DNA from: VXYL01 sp963665195
GTDB taxonomy: Bacteria > Pseudomonadota > Gammaproteobacteria > Pseudomonadales > Azotimanducaceae
Direction: 5' to 3'
DNA: 64,000 nt
Assembly (NCBI GenBank): GCA_963665195.1
Contig: OY762070.1
Location: 3,224,001-3,288,000, forward strand
Under the pieces are notes generated by a model. It saw only the letters and a program-made list of their open reading frames with translations, was not told the DNA's origin and searched no databases. Below are positions 54,126 to 63,093 of the stretch, in pieces. The first letter of the stretch is position 1. The number at the start of each line of letters is the position of its first letter. The position numbers and the translations under genes are program-made.

Positions 54126-55569
54126 ACGCGCCCATGCGCAGGGTGCTGCGCCTCGGCGGCTGGCTCGTCCTCGCCTCGCTGCCGGCATCCGGCGCGGACA
54201 TCGCCGCGCTGGTGGAGGCGCGGCGCGAACAGGCAATCAGCGTCGCGGGCGACATCTTCGACTACGCCGAACTCGGCTACCAGGAGACCCGCAGCGCGGC
54301 CCGCCTCGTCGGCTTCCTCGAAGACAACGGCTTCAGCATCGAGTCCGGGCTGGCAGACATCCCGACGGCCTTCCTCGCCGAGCGCGGCCAGGGCGCGCCC
54401 GTCATCGGCATTCTCGCCGAGTACGACGCCCTGCCCGGCCTCTCCCAAGCGCCGGTGCCGCGTCGCCTGCCCGTCGCCGCGGGCGCATCCGGCCATGCCT
54501 GCGGCCATCACCTGTTCGGCGCCGCATCGGCGGTCGCCGCCGCCGCGCTCGGCGACTGGCTGGCGGCGACGGCCACGCCCGGCACCATCCGCGTCTACGG
54601 CACGCCGGCCGAGGAGGGCGGTTCCGGCAAGGTCTATCTGGCGCGCGCTGGAGTTTTCGACGATGTGGACATCGTGCTGCATTGGCATCCTTCGGACCGC
54701 AACGTCGCGGCGCCGGAGAGCAGCACGGCCAACATGTCGGCGCGATTCCGCTTTCATGGCAGGGCAGCCCATGCCGCCTCCGCGCCGCACCGCGGGCGTT
54801 CGGCCCTCGACGGCGTCGAGGCCATGAACATGATGACGAACCTGCTGCGCGAGCACATCCCCGCCGATGCCCGGATGCACTATGTGATCACCCGCGGCGG
54901 CGAGGCGCCGAACATCGTCCCCGAACTCGCCGAGGTGTACTACTACGTGCGCCACCCGGACCGCCGCGTGCTGCGCGGCCTCTTCGAGCGCGTCGCTAAG
55001 GCCGCCGAAGGCGCCGCGCTCGGCACCGGCACGCGCATGGAGTACGAGGTGATGCACGGCAACTTCCCGCTGCTGCGCAACGACACCCTGGCCCGGCTGC
55101 TGCACGAACAGCTCAAGGAACAGCTGCGGGCGCACGGCATCGACTACGACGAGGCCGAAGTGGCGTTCGCCGATGCGCTTCGGCAGACGCTTCCCGCCGG
55201 GCGCACAGGGGGCCTCCGGGCGCTGTCCTCGGCCCGCGAGATGCAGCCCTTCGAGTTTCGCCAGAAGATGGGCTCCACGGACGTCGGCGACGTGAGCTGG
55301 AACGTGCCCACGGCCGGCTTCGGCACCGCTACCTGGGTGCCCGGCACGCCGGGCCATAGCTGGCAGGCCACCGCCGCCGGCGGCATGAGCATCGGCCACA
55401 AGGGCATGATGCTCGCCGCGCGCACGCTGGCCGCCAGCGGCCGGGCGCTATTCCTGCAGCCGAAGCTGATCGCCGACGCCACGGCCGAGTTCGAGGAGCG
55501 GCGCGGCCCGATTTCGCCTACCGGCCGCTGCTCGGCGACCGGGCGCCGCCCTTCGACTACCGAAGATGA
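54122..55569 (+). CDS. M20-family amidohydrolase/peptidase with a 1-base frameshift near the 3' end
   Basis: An exported M20D-type metallo-amidohydrolase; the signal peptide is MRRVLRLGGWLVLASLPASG. Metal ligands are visible in GHACGHHLFG, GTPAEEGGSGK and VLHWHPSDRN. HGRAAHAASAPHRGRSALDG is the lid domain. The frame reads GPISPTGRCSA after residue 464, which is not family-like. Inserting one G after GGCCCG at 55510 gives GPDFAYRPLLGDRAPPFDYR followed by TGA at 55567. That stop overlaps the next ATG by 4 bases, as elsewhere in the operon, so a one-base deletion (real or sequencing) is likely. Without it the frame runs on to 56701. Confidence 0.8.
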
Positions 55570-56411
55570 ACGTCCTGCTGCTGCATCCCGGCGCCATGGG
55601 GGCGTCCATCGGCGCGGCGCTGGTCGGCAACGGCCACCACACCGCCTGGATACCGGACGGACGCAGCGCAGCCACGCGGATGCGGGCCGCGCAAGCCGGG
55701 CTGCAATCGACCGCGAGCCTTGCGGACGGGGTGGCGCAAGCTCAAGGGGTCATCTCGGTTTGCCCGCCCGAGGCCGCTCTGGAAGTCGCTCGGGGCGTAT
55801 CCGAAGCAGGTTTCGGCGGCATCTACGTGGACGGCAATGCCATCGCCCCCGCCACCGCGGAACAGATCGAGAAGCTGTTCGGCGCACGCTACGTGGACGG
55901 CGGCATCATCGGCCCGCCCGCATGGCGGGAAGGGGCGACGCGGTTCTATCTCTCCGGTGCGCGCGCCGACGAGATCGCCGCGCTGTTTCTCGGCTCGCTG
56001 GTGGACGCCCGCCCGCTGCGCGCCGAACCGGCGGCCGCGAATACCGCGGCGTCCGCGCTGAAGATGGCCTACGCCGCCTTCACCAAGGGCTCCTCCGCGC
56101 TGTTGCTCGGCGTACGGGCGCTGGCCGACCGCCACGGTCTGACCGACGAGCTGCTCGCCGAATGGGACACGTCGCAACCCGGCCTGCGCCAGCGCAGCGC
56201 TGGCACGGCCCGTTCCACCAGCCAGAAGGCATGGCGCTTCGCTGGCGAGATGCGCGAAATCGCGAGCGCTTTCGACGCGGCCGGTCTGCCCGGTGGCTTC
56301 CACGCTGCGGCGGCAGAGATCTACGAGCGGATGGCGCCGTTGAGGGATGTCGCTGGCGGTGCCGACATCGACCGAGTGCTGCGGACGATTCAGGGCCGGG
56401 ATGGGTGCTGA
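55566..56411 (+). CDS. 6-phosphogluconate dehydrogenase-like NAD(P)-dependent oxidoreductase (DUF1932 C-terminal)
   Basis: A 281-residue Rossmann oxidoreductase. The cofactor motif is LHPGAMGASIGAALVG at residues 6-21, ISVCPPEAALEVARG is the next conserved stretch, and ARYVDGGIIGPPAW holds the catalytic-loop-like GIIG. The C-terminal helical domain (NTAASALKMAYAAFTKGSSA) contains the conserved Lys/Lys region typical of beta-hydroxyacid dehydrogenases of the DUF1932 type. Its substrate is unknown. It overlaps the hsdS gene by 22 bases at the 3' end (convergent). Confidence 0.87.
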   Translation: MNVLLLHPGAMGASIGAALVGNGHHTAWIPDGRSAATRMRAAQAGLQSTASLADGVAQAQGVISVCPPEAALEVARGVSEAGFGGIYVDGNAIAPATAEQIEKLFGARYVDGGIIGPPAWREGATRFYLSGARADEIAALFLGSLVDARPLRAEPAAANTAASALKMAYAAFTKGSSALLLGVRALADRHGLTDELLAEWDTSQPGLRQRSAGTARSTSQKAWRFAGEMREIASAFDAAGLPGGFHAAAAEIYERMAPLRDVAGGADIDRVLRTIQGRDGC

Positions 56412-57673
56412 CCGGCGTCCGCCACCGGCGCACAGCTCGCTGCCAGCCGCACCCGACCGCCCAGCAGATCCTGCAATGCGCCCTGCTTGATGGTGCGCAC
56501 CTTGCGCCGCTGCGCTTCGAGCTTCGCCAGTTCGCCATCCATGTCGGCGAGGATCGCGGCAATGGCGGCCTGCTCTTCCGGCGGCGGCAGAGCGACTTCA
56601 ACGCGCTCCAGCGTGCGCGGCCCGATGTGCGCCACCACATCCCCTTGGCCCATGCGCGACTTCTGCGCGACCACCAGCGGATGGTTCATCAGATAGCCTA
56701 GGAACCGCGCCGAGCCGGTCGCGCCCCGCAGCACGAGGATGTCGCTGCCGGCAAAAGCCGGTTCGCTCCCCATGTAGGCGGCGCAGTGGCCGATCTCGTG
56801 CGCGGTCTCGCCGGAACAGGCGAACAGCAGGTCGCCGCGCTCGATGGGCAAGGCGCGGCTGGCCGCAGCCGCCGAGATGCGCGACTCGGCGACCTCGATG
56901 CAGTCCTCGTAGCGCGTGTAGATCTCGCCGTAGCGCACGCACGGCAGGCCCGCATCGGAGAGGTCCTGGCGGCGGATGCCGTAGCCGGTGTGGAAACGGC
57001 CGAGTTCGCCGAGCCTGCGCTTGCGCCACGGCGCGGCGAACCCCGGCAGCCTGGTCTCGCCGCCGGCGAGTGCGCGCACCGCCGCCCGACGCATCACGCG
57101 CTTCTTGGCGATTAGCTGCTCCAGCGCCACGAGCAGCGCATCGATGTCGGCCAGCGCCGCGGCGATGGCGCGCTGTTCCGCGAGCGGCGGCAGATCGAAA
57201 TGAAAGTCGCGCAGGATGGCCCAGTCGGCGCGCGGCATGTGCGTGCCGTGGATGATGCCCGCTGCCTCGGCGAACGGTTCGCTCTGCACGAGCGCGAACA
57301 GAAAGCGGCTGTCGAGGACTCCCGGCAGGGCCGCCAGCGACCACATCTCGCGGCTGCAGATGCCGTCCTGATCGGCAAGCCAGTACTTGCGCAGGTAGGG
57401 CCGAAGACGCCCGAAGAGCACATCGCCGGCGCAGAATGGCGACTTCGCGGATGTCGCTTGCCGCGCCGTCGCGCGGGTGGCCAACTGGCCGTTGCCTTGG
57501 CCGATGTGCCGCATTTCCACGCACAGAAGCTCGGCATCGACGTTGGCGGGGAAGACCTTGCCGCCGCGGATGGCGACCACGTCGCCGAATCGCACCCGCC
57601 GCCAAGGCTTGCCGAGACCCATCCCCAACTCGGCAACCTCCGTGCTGTGGCCGTTCTGATGCACCAAGCTCAC
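56390..57673 (-). CDS. hsdS: Type I restriction-modification specificity subunit HsdS
   Basis: A 427-residue DNA-sequence-recognition subunit. Two half-site modules are seen: TRD1 (WRRVRFGDVVAIRGGKVFP...) then conserved region 1 (LPPLAEQRAIAAALADIDAL), TRD2 (WRKRRLGELGRFHTGYGIRR...) and conserved region 2 (LPPPEEQAAIAAILADMDGEL). The GTG at 57673 overlaps the hsdM stop by 4 bases (GTGA). The target sequence cannot be told. It completes a HsdM-HsdS methyltransferase. Confidence 0.93.
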   Translation of the reverse strand: MSLVHQNGHSTEVAELGMGLGKPWRRVRFGDVVAIRGGKVFPANVDAELLCVEMRHIGQGNGQLATRATARQATSAKSPFCAGDVLFGRLRPYLRKYWLADQDGICSREMWSLAALPGVLDSRFLFALVQSEPFAEAAGIIHGTHMPRADWAILRDFHFDLPPLAEQRAIAAALADIDALLVALEQLIAKKRVMRRAAVRALAGGETRLPGFAAPWRKRRLGELGRFHTGYGIRRQDLSDAGLPCVRYGEIYTRYEDCIEVAESRISAAAASRALPIERGDLLFACSGETAHEIGHCAAYMGSEPAFAGSDILVLRGATGSARFLGYLMNHPLVVAQKSRMGQGDVVAHIGPRTLERVEVALPPPEEQAAIAAILADMDGELAKLEAQRRKVRTIKQGALQDLLGGRVRLAASCAPVADAGQHPSRP

Positions 57674-60144
57674 AGGACGAGTCCCATGCGCTTCAAGTGT
57701 CCTGCCACCTTGCGCTGATAGGCCTCGACATCCCTTGCCAGTTCCCGCAGCGGCCGCGCATAGCGCTCGCCGAGTTCCCGGACGCGCACGGCGAGCCGCA
57801 GCGTGAGCCGCTCCGCCTCCTCGAGGATGCCCTCGCGCAGGCACGCGAACCACTTGCCGTCGACCACCAGCGAGACGATGTCGGCTTCCTGAAGCGTCGC
57901 GTAGCGATCCAGGATGCGCCGATCCAAAGTGGTCTTCGCCGCTTTCAATGCCTTGGCCGCGCGCGCCTCCGATTCCATGAGCGCCAGCGCCTCATCGAGC
58001 GCGCACCGCTCCTCGTCCGCGTCTGGATCATCCGCGAGCGCCAGCAGGCGTTCCCGTATCCCGCTCGCGGACACGCGACCGTGGCCGTTCACCGCCGCCT
58101 CGAGCAACCCGGCGCCGCCGCGATCATCACCTGAGGAATCGGCGACGCGGTCCGCGACCTGGTCGGCGATCGCCTGCCAGCGCAACTCCAGTGCTTCGAC
58201 CTCCGCCTGTTCCGCGGCGAAATACCGCCGTGCGATCAGTTCCGGCGGGATGAGGTCCATCTTGTACTTGCACCGGTCCACGACCAGGTCCGGCGTTTCC
58301 TTGAACCTGGACGCGCCCTCTCCCTCCAAGCGGCGCGGCGTCGCGGCCGCAACCCACCCCGCGTTGACGACCAGGTAGGCGTCGTCGTGCATGGTCTCGT
58401 CCCAGTAATCCATCAGGCGCTGATAGACGTCGTAGCGGCTAAGCAGCGGCACGGCGGCGAAACGGGTCAGCAGATCCTCGGCCAGTGCGGCGACGAGCAG
58501 CTTCGGGTCCGCATCCGCGGACAGATCGCCGAGGCGCGGCCGATGCACCGCGCACCAGGAATCGAAGGTCTCGGCGACATTCTGCTGAAAGCGACGGAAC
58601 TCTTCGTGGTTGACGATGGCGGCCTTCACGTCCGCGGCGGGGCCGCGCAGGCTGCTGTAGCCCGGACGGCCGGCAGCGCCGTGGAACAGCGCTTGGCGCA
58701 AGGCGGGGAAGATGCGCCAATAGGCATCGAGCGCGTCGATGTCCCGGTTCGGAATGCCGCCGCTGAGATGCGCACCGAGATCATGCACATCCTCGGTCTC
58801 GTCGATGCGGACGTAGCGGGGGATGTTCAGGTTGTAGTCGTTGGCGCCGCTCGCGATTTCCGCAACCGGCACCATGCGCGAGTAGCGCGGCACCTCGATC
58901 TGGTTGTTGAAGACATCGACGATGCGGTGGATGTCCTGCGCCCGCAGCCGATTCTTGGGGCCGTCCTTGATGTACCCGCGGCTCGCATCGATCATGAAGA
59001 TGCCTTGGCGCTCGCATGCATGCTCCTTGTCGATCACCAGGATGCAGGCTGGGATGCCGGTGCCGAAGAACAGATTGGTCGGCAGGCCGATGATCCCCTT
59101 GATGAAGCCGTGCAGCACCAGATTCCTGCGAATCTCCGCCTCTTTCTTGCCCCGGAACAGCACCCCGTGGGGCAGGATGATCGCGCCCTTGCCGGTGCTG
59201 TTGAGAGATGCCAGCAGGTGCAGCAGGAAGGCGTAGTCGCCGTTCTTGGTGGGCGGGATGCCGTGGACGAAGCGCTGGTAGGGGTCGTTGCCCGGATTGA
59301 TGCCGCTGGACCACGCCTTGGTGGAGAAGTGCGGATTGGCGACTGCGAAGTCGAACGTCTTGAGGCCGGTTCGCTTGGTCCCGAACGCCGGCGCGGCGAG
59401 CGTATTGCCACGCCGCAGCACGGCCCCGCCGCAGTCGTGCAGGAACATGTTCATGCGCGCCAAAGCGAACGTGGCGTTGTCCATCTCCTGGCCGTAGACC
59501 TGCACGCCGCAAGCGCCGGCTTCGGTTCGCGGCGCCTCGGAAGCGGCCTTCAGGAGCAGGGAACCGGAGCCGCAGGTGGGGTCGTAGATGGTCTGATCCG
59601 GTCGCGTGTGGCTGCCGATGCCGATCACCTTGGCCATGACCCGAGAGACCTCCGCGGGCGTGTAGAACTGCCCCTTGCTCTTGCCCGACTCCGTGGCGAA
59701 GTGGCGCATCAGGTACTCGTAGGCGTCGCCTAGGAGGTCGTCGCCGTCGGCGCCGTTGGCGCCGAAGTCGAGGCGCTCGAAGATGCCGACGAGCTTCGAA
59801 AGCCGGTCCTGCCGCTCCTTGCCCGTGCCGAGCTTGCTCTCGTCGTTGAAGTCGGCCTGGTCGATGACGCCCTTCAAGTCGTTCACGCGCGCCAAGCGGC
59901 CGATGATGGCATTGATCTTCTCGCCGATGCGGGCGTCGCCCTTGAGCCTCACCATGCCCGCGAAGCCACCGCCGTCCGGTACGACGATCACCGCCTCCCC
60001 CGGCCGATGCGCCTTGTCCGACACGTATTTCATGAACAGCAGCGTCAGGACATAGTCCTTGTACTGCGAAGCGTCCATGCCGCCGCGCAGCTCGTCGCAG
60101 CTTTGCCAGAGCGAGGAATAGAGTTGCGATTTCTTGAGCGCCAA
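57670..60144 (-). CDS. hsdM: Type I DNA N6-adenine methyltransferase subunit HsdM
   Basis: An 824-residue methyltransferase. The TTG at 60144 begins MALKKSQLYSSLWQSCDELR, the usual HsdM start. Motif I is DPTCGSGSLL (188-197), and the catalytic motif IV reads NPHF (270-273) where most have NPPF. The GQFYTPAEVSRVMA region is intact. The C-terminal half is longer than in typical 500-residue HsdM. No HsdR (DEAD nuclease) gene lies in the operon or elsewhere in the window, so this may act as an orphan methyltransferase unless hsdR is located elsewhere. An operator-like palindrome lies upstream. Confidence 0.92.
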   Translation of the reverse strand: MALKKSQLYSSLWQSCDELRGGMDASQYKDYVLTLLFMKYVSDKAHRPGEAVIVVPDGGGFAGMVRLKGDARIGEKINAIIGRLARVNDLKGVIDQADFNDESKLGTGKERQDRLSKLVGIFERLDFGANGADGDDLLGDAYEYLMRHFATESGKSKGQFYTPAEVSRVMAKVIGIGSHTRPDQTIYDPTCGSGSLLLKAASEAPRTEAGACGVQVYGQEMDNATFALARMNMFLHDCGGAVLRRGNTLAAPAFGTKRTGLKTFDFAVANPHFSTKAWSSGINPGNDPYQRFVHGIPPTKNGDYAFLLHLLASLNSTGKGAIILPHGVLFRGKKEAEIRRNLVLHGFIKGIIGLPTNLFFGTGIPACILVIDKEHACERQGIFMIDASRGYIKDGPKNRLRAQDIHRIVDVFNNQIEVPRYSRMVPVAEIASGANDYNLNIPRYVRIDETEDVHDLGAHLSGGIPNRDIDALDAYWRIFPALRQALFHGAAGRPGYSSLRGPAADVKAAIVNHEEFRRFQQNVAETFDSWCAVHRPRLGDLSADADPKLLVAALAEDLLTRFAAVPLLSRYDVYQRLMDYWDETMHDDAYLVVNAGWVAAATPRRLEGEGASRFKETPDLVVDRCKYKMDLIPPELIARRYFAAEQAEVEALELRWQAIADQVADRVADSSGDDRGGAGLLEAAVNGHGRVSASGIRERLLALADDPDADEERCALDEALALMESEARAAKALKAAKTTLDRRILDRYATLQEADIVSLVVDGKWFACLREGILEEAERLTLRLAVRVRELGERYARPLRELARDVEAYQRKVAGHLKRMGLVL

Positions 60145-60188
60145 GGGCGGCGGCTCCGACAAGGCCAAGCGGCGATTATCACACCTTC

Positions 60189-60204
60189 CGTACACGGGTG
60201 TACG
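60189..60204. promoter_or_regulatory. Operator-like palindrome between hsdM and pilT
   Basis: CGTACAC-GG-GTGTACG, seven-base perfect arms, lies 45 bases upstream of hsdM in the 186-base divergent gap. Its location suits a repressor site for hsdMS; the regulator is unknown. Confidence 0.45.
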
Positions 60205-60330
60205 AGGCGCGGCGCCCGCCGCAGCACGTCGGGCGGATTTCCTACAAGCGCTTGGGGCGATTTGCCCTATCGAAGAGCCGGCGGGCCGCGCTACGGTGCC
60301 GCCCGTCGGCAATCAACCGGAGCTTTTCCC

Positions 60331-61419
60331 ATGAACACCGAACTGCTGCTCGGCCTCTGCATCGAACGCGGGGCGTCGGATCTCCACCTCTCCGCCGGAC
60401 TGCCGCCGATGCTGCGCATCGACGGCGAGATCGAGACCCTGGACATGCCCGCGCTGGCGGCGGCGCCGCTGGCCGCGGCCATCAACGAACTGACCGGCTC
60501 GGACGGCGGCGCGCTCGCCGCCGGCGATTTCTGCATCGAAACCGCTGCCGGCGAGCGCTTTCGCGTCAACGCCTTCGAGCAGGAGCGGGGTCCGGGCGCC
60601 GCCTTCCGCGCCGTGCCAGGCCGCGTGCCGACACTGGCCGCGCTCGGCATGGGCGAGGTTTTCGAGCGCATCGTCGGCGTCCCGAACGGCTTGGTGCTGG
60701 TCACCGGGGCCACCGGCTCTGGCAAGAGCACCACGCTTGCCGCCATGGTGGACCACCTGAACGCCAGCCGCCGTCAGCACATCTTGACCATCGAGGATCC
60801 CATCGAGTTCATCCACCAGCCGCGTCGCTGCCTCGTCAACCAGCGCGAAGTGGGGCGCCACGCCCCGGACTTCCAGAGTGCGCTGCGCGCCGCGCTGCGC
60901 GAAGACCCGGATGTCATCCTGATCGGCGAGATGCGCGACCCGGAGACCATCCGACTGGCGCTGACCGCCGCCGAGACCGGGCACCTGGTGCTGGCGACGC
61001 TGCATACGCCCTCGGCGCCGAACGCCGTCACGCGCATCGTCGACGTCTTCCCCGGCAGCGAGAAGGACGCCATTCGACTGCTGCTCGCGGACTCGTTGCA
61101 GGCGGTCGTCGCGCAAACGCTGCTGAAGCGCACGGGCGGCGGTCGCGTCGCCGCGCACGAGATCCTGATCGCAACGCCAGCGATCCGCAACCTGATCCGG
61201 GAGCAGAAGATCGCTCAGATCGCTTCCGCCATGCAGACCGGCGGCGCGGTCGGGATGCAGACGCTGGACATGAGCTTGCAGGCGCTCGTCGCCGAGGGCC
61301 TCGTCGATCGGGCGACGGCGCGATCGAAGGCGCGCTCCCCGGAGATGATCGGCGGCGCGGTCGCACCGACCGCCGCCGTCAACGGCGAGGCTGGTCGGCG
61401 AGCCAGGTTTCGGCGATGA
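60331..61419 (+). CDS. pilT: Type IV pilus retraction ATPase PilT/PilU
   Basis: A 362-residue secretion-type hexameric ATPase powering twitching pilus retraction at the inner membrane. The N-terminal GASDLHLSAGLPPMLRIDGE, Walker A GATGSGKSTTLA (near 126-137), Asp box TIEDPIEFIHQ, Walker B PDVILIGEMRDPETI and His box TGHLVLATLHTPSA are all present. The AIRNLIREQKIAQI motif is diagnostic of PilT-type ATPases. No other pilus gene lies in the window. It overlaps ruvX by 41 bases (convergent). Confidence 0.93.
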   Translation: MNTELLLGLCIERGASDLHLSAGLPPMLRIDGEIETLDMPALAAAPLAAAINELTGSDGGALAAGDFCIETAAGERFRVNAFEQERGPGAAFRAVPGRVPTLAALGMGEVFERIVGVPNGLVLVTGATGSGKSTTLAAMVDHLNASRRQHILTIEDPIEFIHQPRRCLVNQREVGRHAPDFQSALRAALREDPDVILIGEMRDPETIRLALTAAETGHLVLATLHTPSAPNAVTRIVDVFPGSEKDAIRLLLADSLQAVVAQTLLKRTGGGRVAAHEILIATPAIRNLIREQKIAQIASAMQTGGAVGMQTLDMSLQALVAEGLVDRATARSKARSPEMIGGAVAPTAAVNGEAGRRARFRR

Positions 61420-61792
61420 CTTCGGCGGCTAGCGCATGCGCGTCGCCGGCATCTGCGCCCCGGGCGCGGGCCTCGAAAGTGGACAGGCGTTCGTCGGCGA
61501 AGCTCACCGGCAGGCCGTAGCGCGCTTCGAGAGCCTTACCGAAGCCCTTGGCGCGGACGGCCATGTCGCTCGGCGTGCCGTCCATGTTGAGCGGCTCGCC
61601 GACCACCAAGCGCGTCGGTCGCCACTCGGCGACGAGGGCGTCGATCCTCTGCCAGCGCGGCCGGCCCTGTTCCGCCGCCGCGGTGGCGAGCGGGCGGGCG
61701 ATGCCGGGGCCCGCCAAGGCCAAGGCGATGCCGATATGCCGCAGACCGAAGTCGAAGACGAGCGCGGCCCCCGAATCAGGCGATGCCGGCAT
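61379..61792 (-). CDS. ruvX: Putative pre-16S rRNA nuclease / Holliday junction resolvase RuvX (YqgF)
   Basis: A 137-residue RNase H-fold protein. The first Asp is in FDFGLRHIGIALA, the second region RLVVGEPLNMDGTPS follows, and the third reads SFADERLSTFEA; the C-terminal DAHALAAEVI carries the last acidic position. Length is normal. In E. coli it helps mature the 16S rRNA 5' end. The start overlaps yqgE by 17 bases, and the gshB-tonB-yqgE-ruvX order is conserved in gammaproteobacteria. Confidence 0.93.
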   Translation of the reverse strand: MPASPDSGAALVFDFGLRHIGIALALAGPGIARPLATAAAEQGRPRWQRIDALVAEWRPTRLVVGEPLNMDGTPSDMAVRAKGFGKALEARYGLPVSFADERLSTFEARARGADAGDAHALAAEVIAETWLADQPRR

Positions 61793-62348
61793 CCGCCCCC
61801 AGGAGCCGCCGGTCGATGCCGAGCACGCCCAGCACCTCGTCCAGGCGCTTGTCGAACGGCGTCTCGAACAAGGTGTCGTGGGAGCCCGGCGCGGTCAGCC
61901 AAGTCGCCTCGTCGAGTTCGTACTCCAACTGACCCGGCCCCCAACCGGCGAAGCCGAGCGCGACCAGGAATCTCGAAGGCCCGCGATGGGCCGCGATCAG
62001 ATCCAGGATTTCTCGGCTGTGGGTCAGGACGAGGCGGTCGCCCGCTGCCTCGCTCGACTCGATGCGCACATCGTCGCTGTGCAGGATGAACCCCCGCTGC
62101 GGCTCCACCGGGCCGCCAGCGGCGACCGGGGTGTCGAAACCGCCCCGGGACGGGATGTCGAGCTGGTCCAGCAGCTGCGCGAGGCTGAGTTCGCAGGCGT
62201 GGTTCACGACCAGGCCCTGGGCGCCCCGTTCGTCGTGCAGCCAAAGGTAGATGACGGCGTCTTCGAACACGGTGCCGTGCAGCCTCGGCATGCTGACGAG
62301 AAACTGGCCGACCATGGACTGTGCGGCGCGCGGCGACTCCTCGGGCAT
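61776..62348 (-). CDS. yqgE: YqgE/AlgH family protein
   Basis: A 190-residue cytoplasmic protein of the UPF0301 family. The start MPEESPRAAQSMVGQFLVSM and the motifs GTVFEDAVIYLWLHDERGAQ, GLVVNH, LFETPFDKRL are complete. Function is not settled; AlgH affects alginate regulation in Pseudomonas. It lies between tonB and ruvX, 13 bases from the tonB stop, and overlaps ruvX. Confidence 0.92.
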   Translation of the reverse strand: MPEESPRAAQSMVGQFLVSMPRLHGTVFEDAVIYLWLHDERGAQGLVVNHACELSLAQLLDQLDIPSRGGFDTPVAAGGPVEPQRGFILHSDDVRIESSEAAGDRLVLTHSREILDLIAAHRGPSRFLVALGFAGWGPGQLEYELDEATWLTAPGSHDTLFETPFDKRLDEVLGVLGIDRRLLGADAGIA

Positions 62349-62361
62349 ATGTATAGGCTAC

Positions 62362-63093
62362 CTACGACGAATAGCGATTGTTGAGGAAGCGCCAAGTGCG
62401 TTCGATCTCGATTGCGTCCACCGCCTCGGCCATGCGCGGCGAGAACGGCGCGAACGGGGCGGCGAGTTCGACGATCCGCACCGCGGCGTCATCGAGCACG
62501 GCCTTGCCGCTCGACTCCAGCACGGCCACCCTGGTCAGGGTGCCATCCGCGCCGATCACCACCAACAGCCGCAAACTGCCGCTGAGGCCCTCGGCCCGCG
62601 CCTGGGCCGGGTAGTTGAGGTTGCCGATGCGCTCGACCTTGCGCCGCCACGCTTCGAGATAGTACGCGAACTCCGGGCTGGCGCGGCTGGCGAAATCGAG
62701 CCTCGCGACGCGCTCGGCCGAGCGCGGCGTCCGCGGCTGCCGGGCGTGCAGCGCAGCCACTTCTTCCGCCAAGGCCAGAGCGCTACGGCCCGCCAAGGTC
62801 GGCGGCTCGGACGCCGCTGCCGGCGGTTCGGGCTCGGCAACGACTGGGCGGGCAGCGGCTTCGGCTGCCGCCACGTTGGCGGGAGCGGGCGGCGTCTCGA
62901 CAGGCGGCGCTTCGGGAACCTGCGCGGGCGCCGCCATCGGTGCCGCTTGCAGCAGGATGTCGATGCCGCGACTTGGCGCACGCGCCGTCGGCTGCGGCCA
63001 ATCGAAGCCCGCAACGATGGCGACGTGCAGCACGGCGGCAAGCAGCAGGCAGATCGCCAGCGGGCCATGCCCCTGTCGCGACGCGACGTTCAC
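62362..63093 (-). CDS. tonB: TonB-like energy-transducing protein
   Basis: A 243-residue inner-membrane protein. An N-terminal anchor (LAICLLLAAVLHVAIVAGF) precedes a proline/alanine-rich periplasmic linker (APPVETPPAPANVAAAEAAA). The C-terminal TonB domain follows (NLNYPAQARAEGLSGSLRLL, then SSGKAVLDDAAVRIVELAAP). It would couple ExbBD energy to outer-membrane receptors. The GTG at 63093 overlaps the gshB stop by 4 bases. No exbBD is present here; these TonB-family genes near gshB are common in gammaproteobacteria. Confidence 0.88.
   Translation of the reverse strand: MNVASRQGHGPLAICLLLAAVLHVAIVAGFDWPQPTARAPSRGIDILLQAAPMAAPAQVPEAPPVETPPAPANVAAAEAAARPVVAEPEPPAAASEPPTLAGRSALALAEEVAALHARQPRTPRSAERVARLDFASRASPEFAYYLEAWRRKVERIGNLNYPAQARAEGLSGSLRLLVVIGADGTLTRVAVLESSGKAVLDDAAVRIVELAAPFAPFSPRMAEAVDAIEIERTWRFLNNRYSS

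Noticed and set aside
55570..56701. C-terminal extension of the M20 open frame to 859 codons
   Set aside because: The extra residues are arginine/proline-rich, overlap a well-supported oxidoreductase gene in another frame, and result from the one-base shift near 55510.
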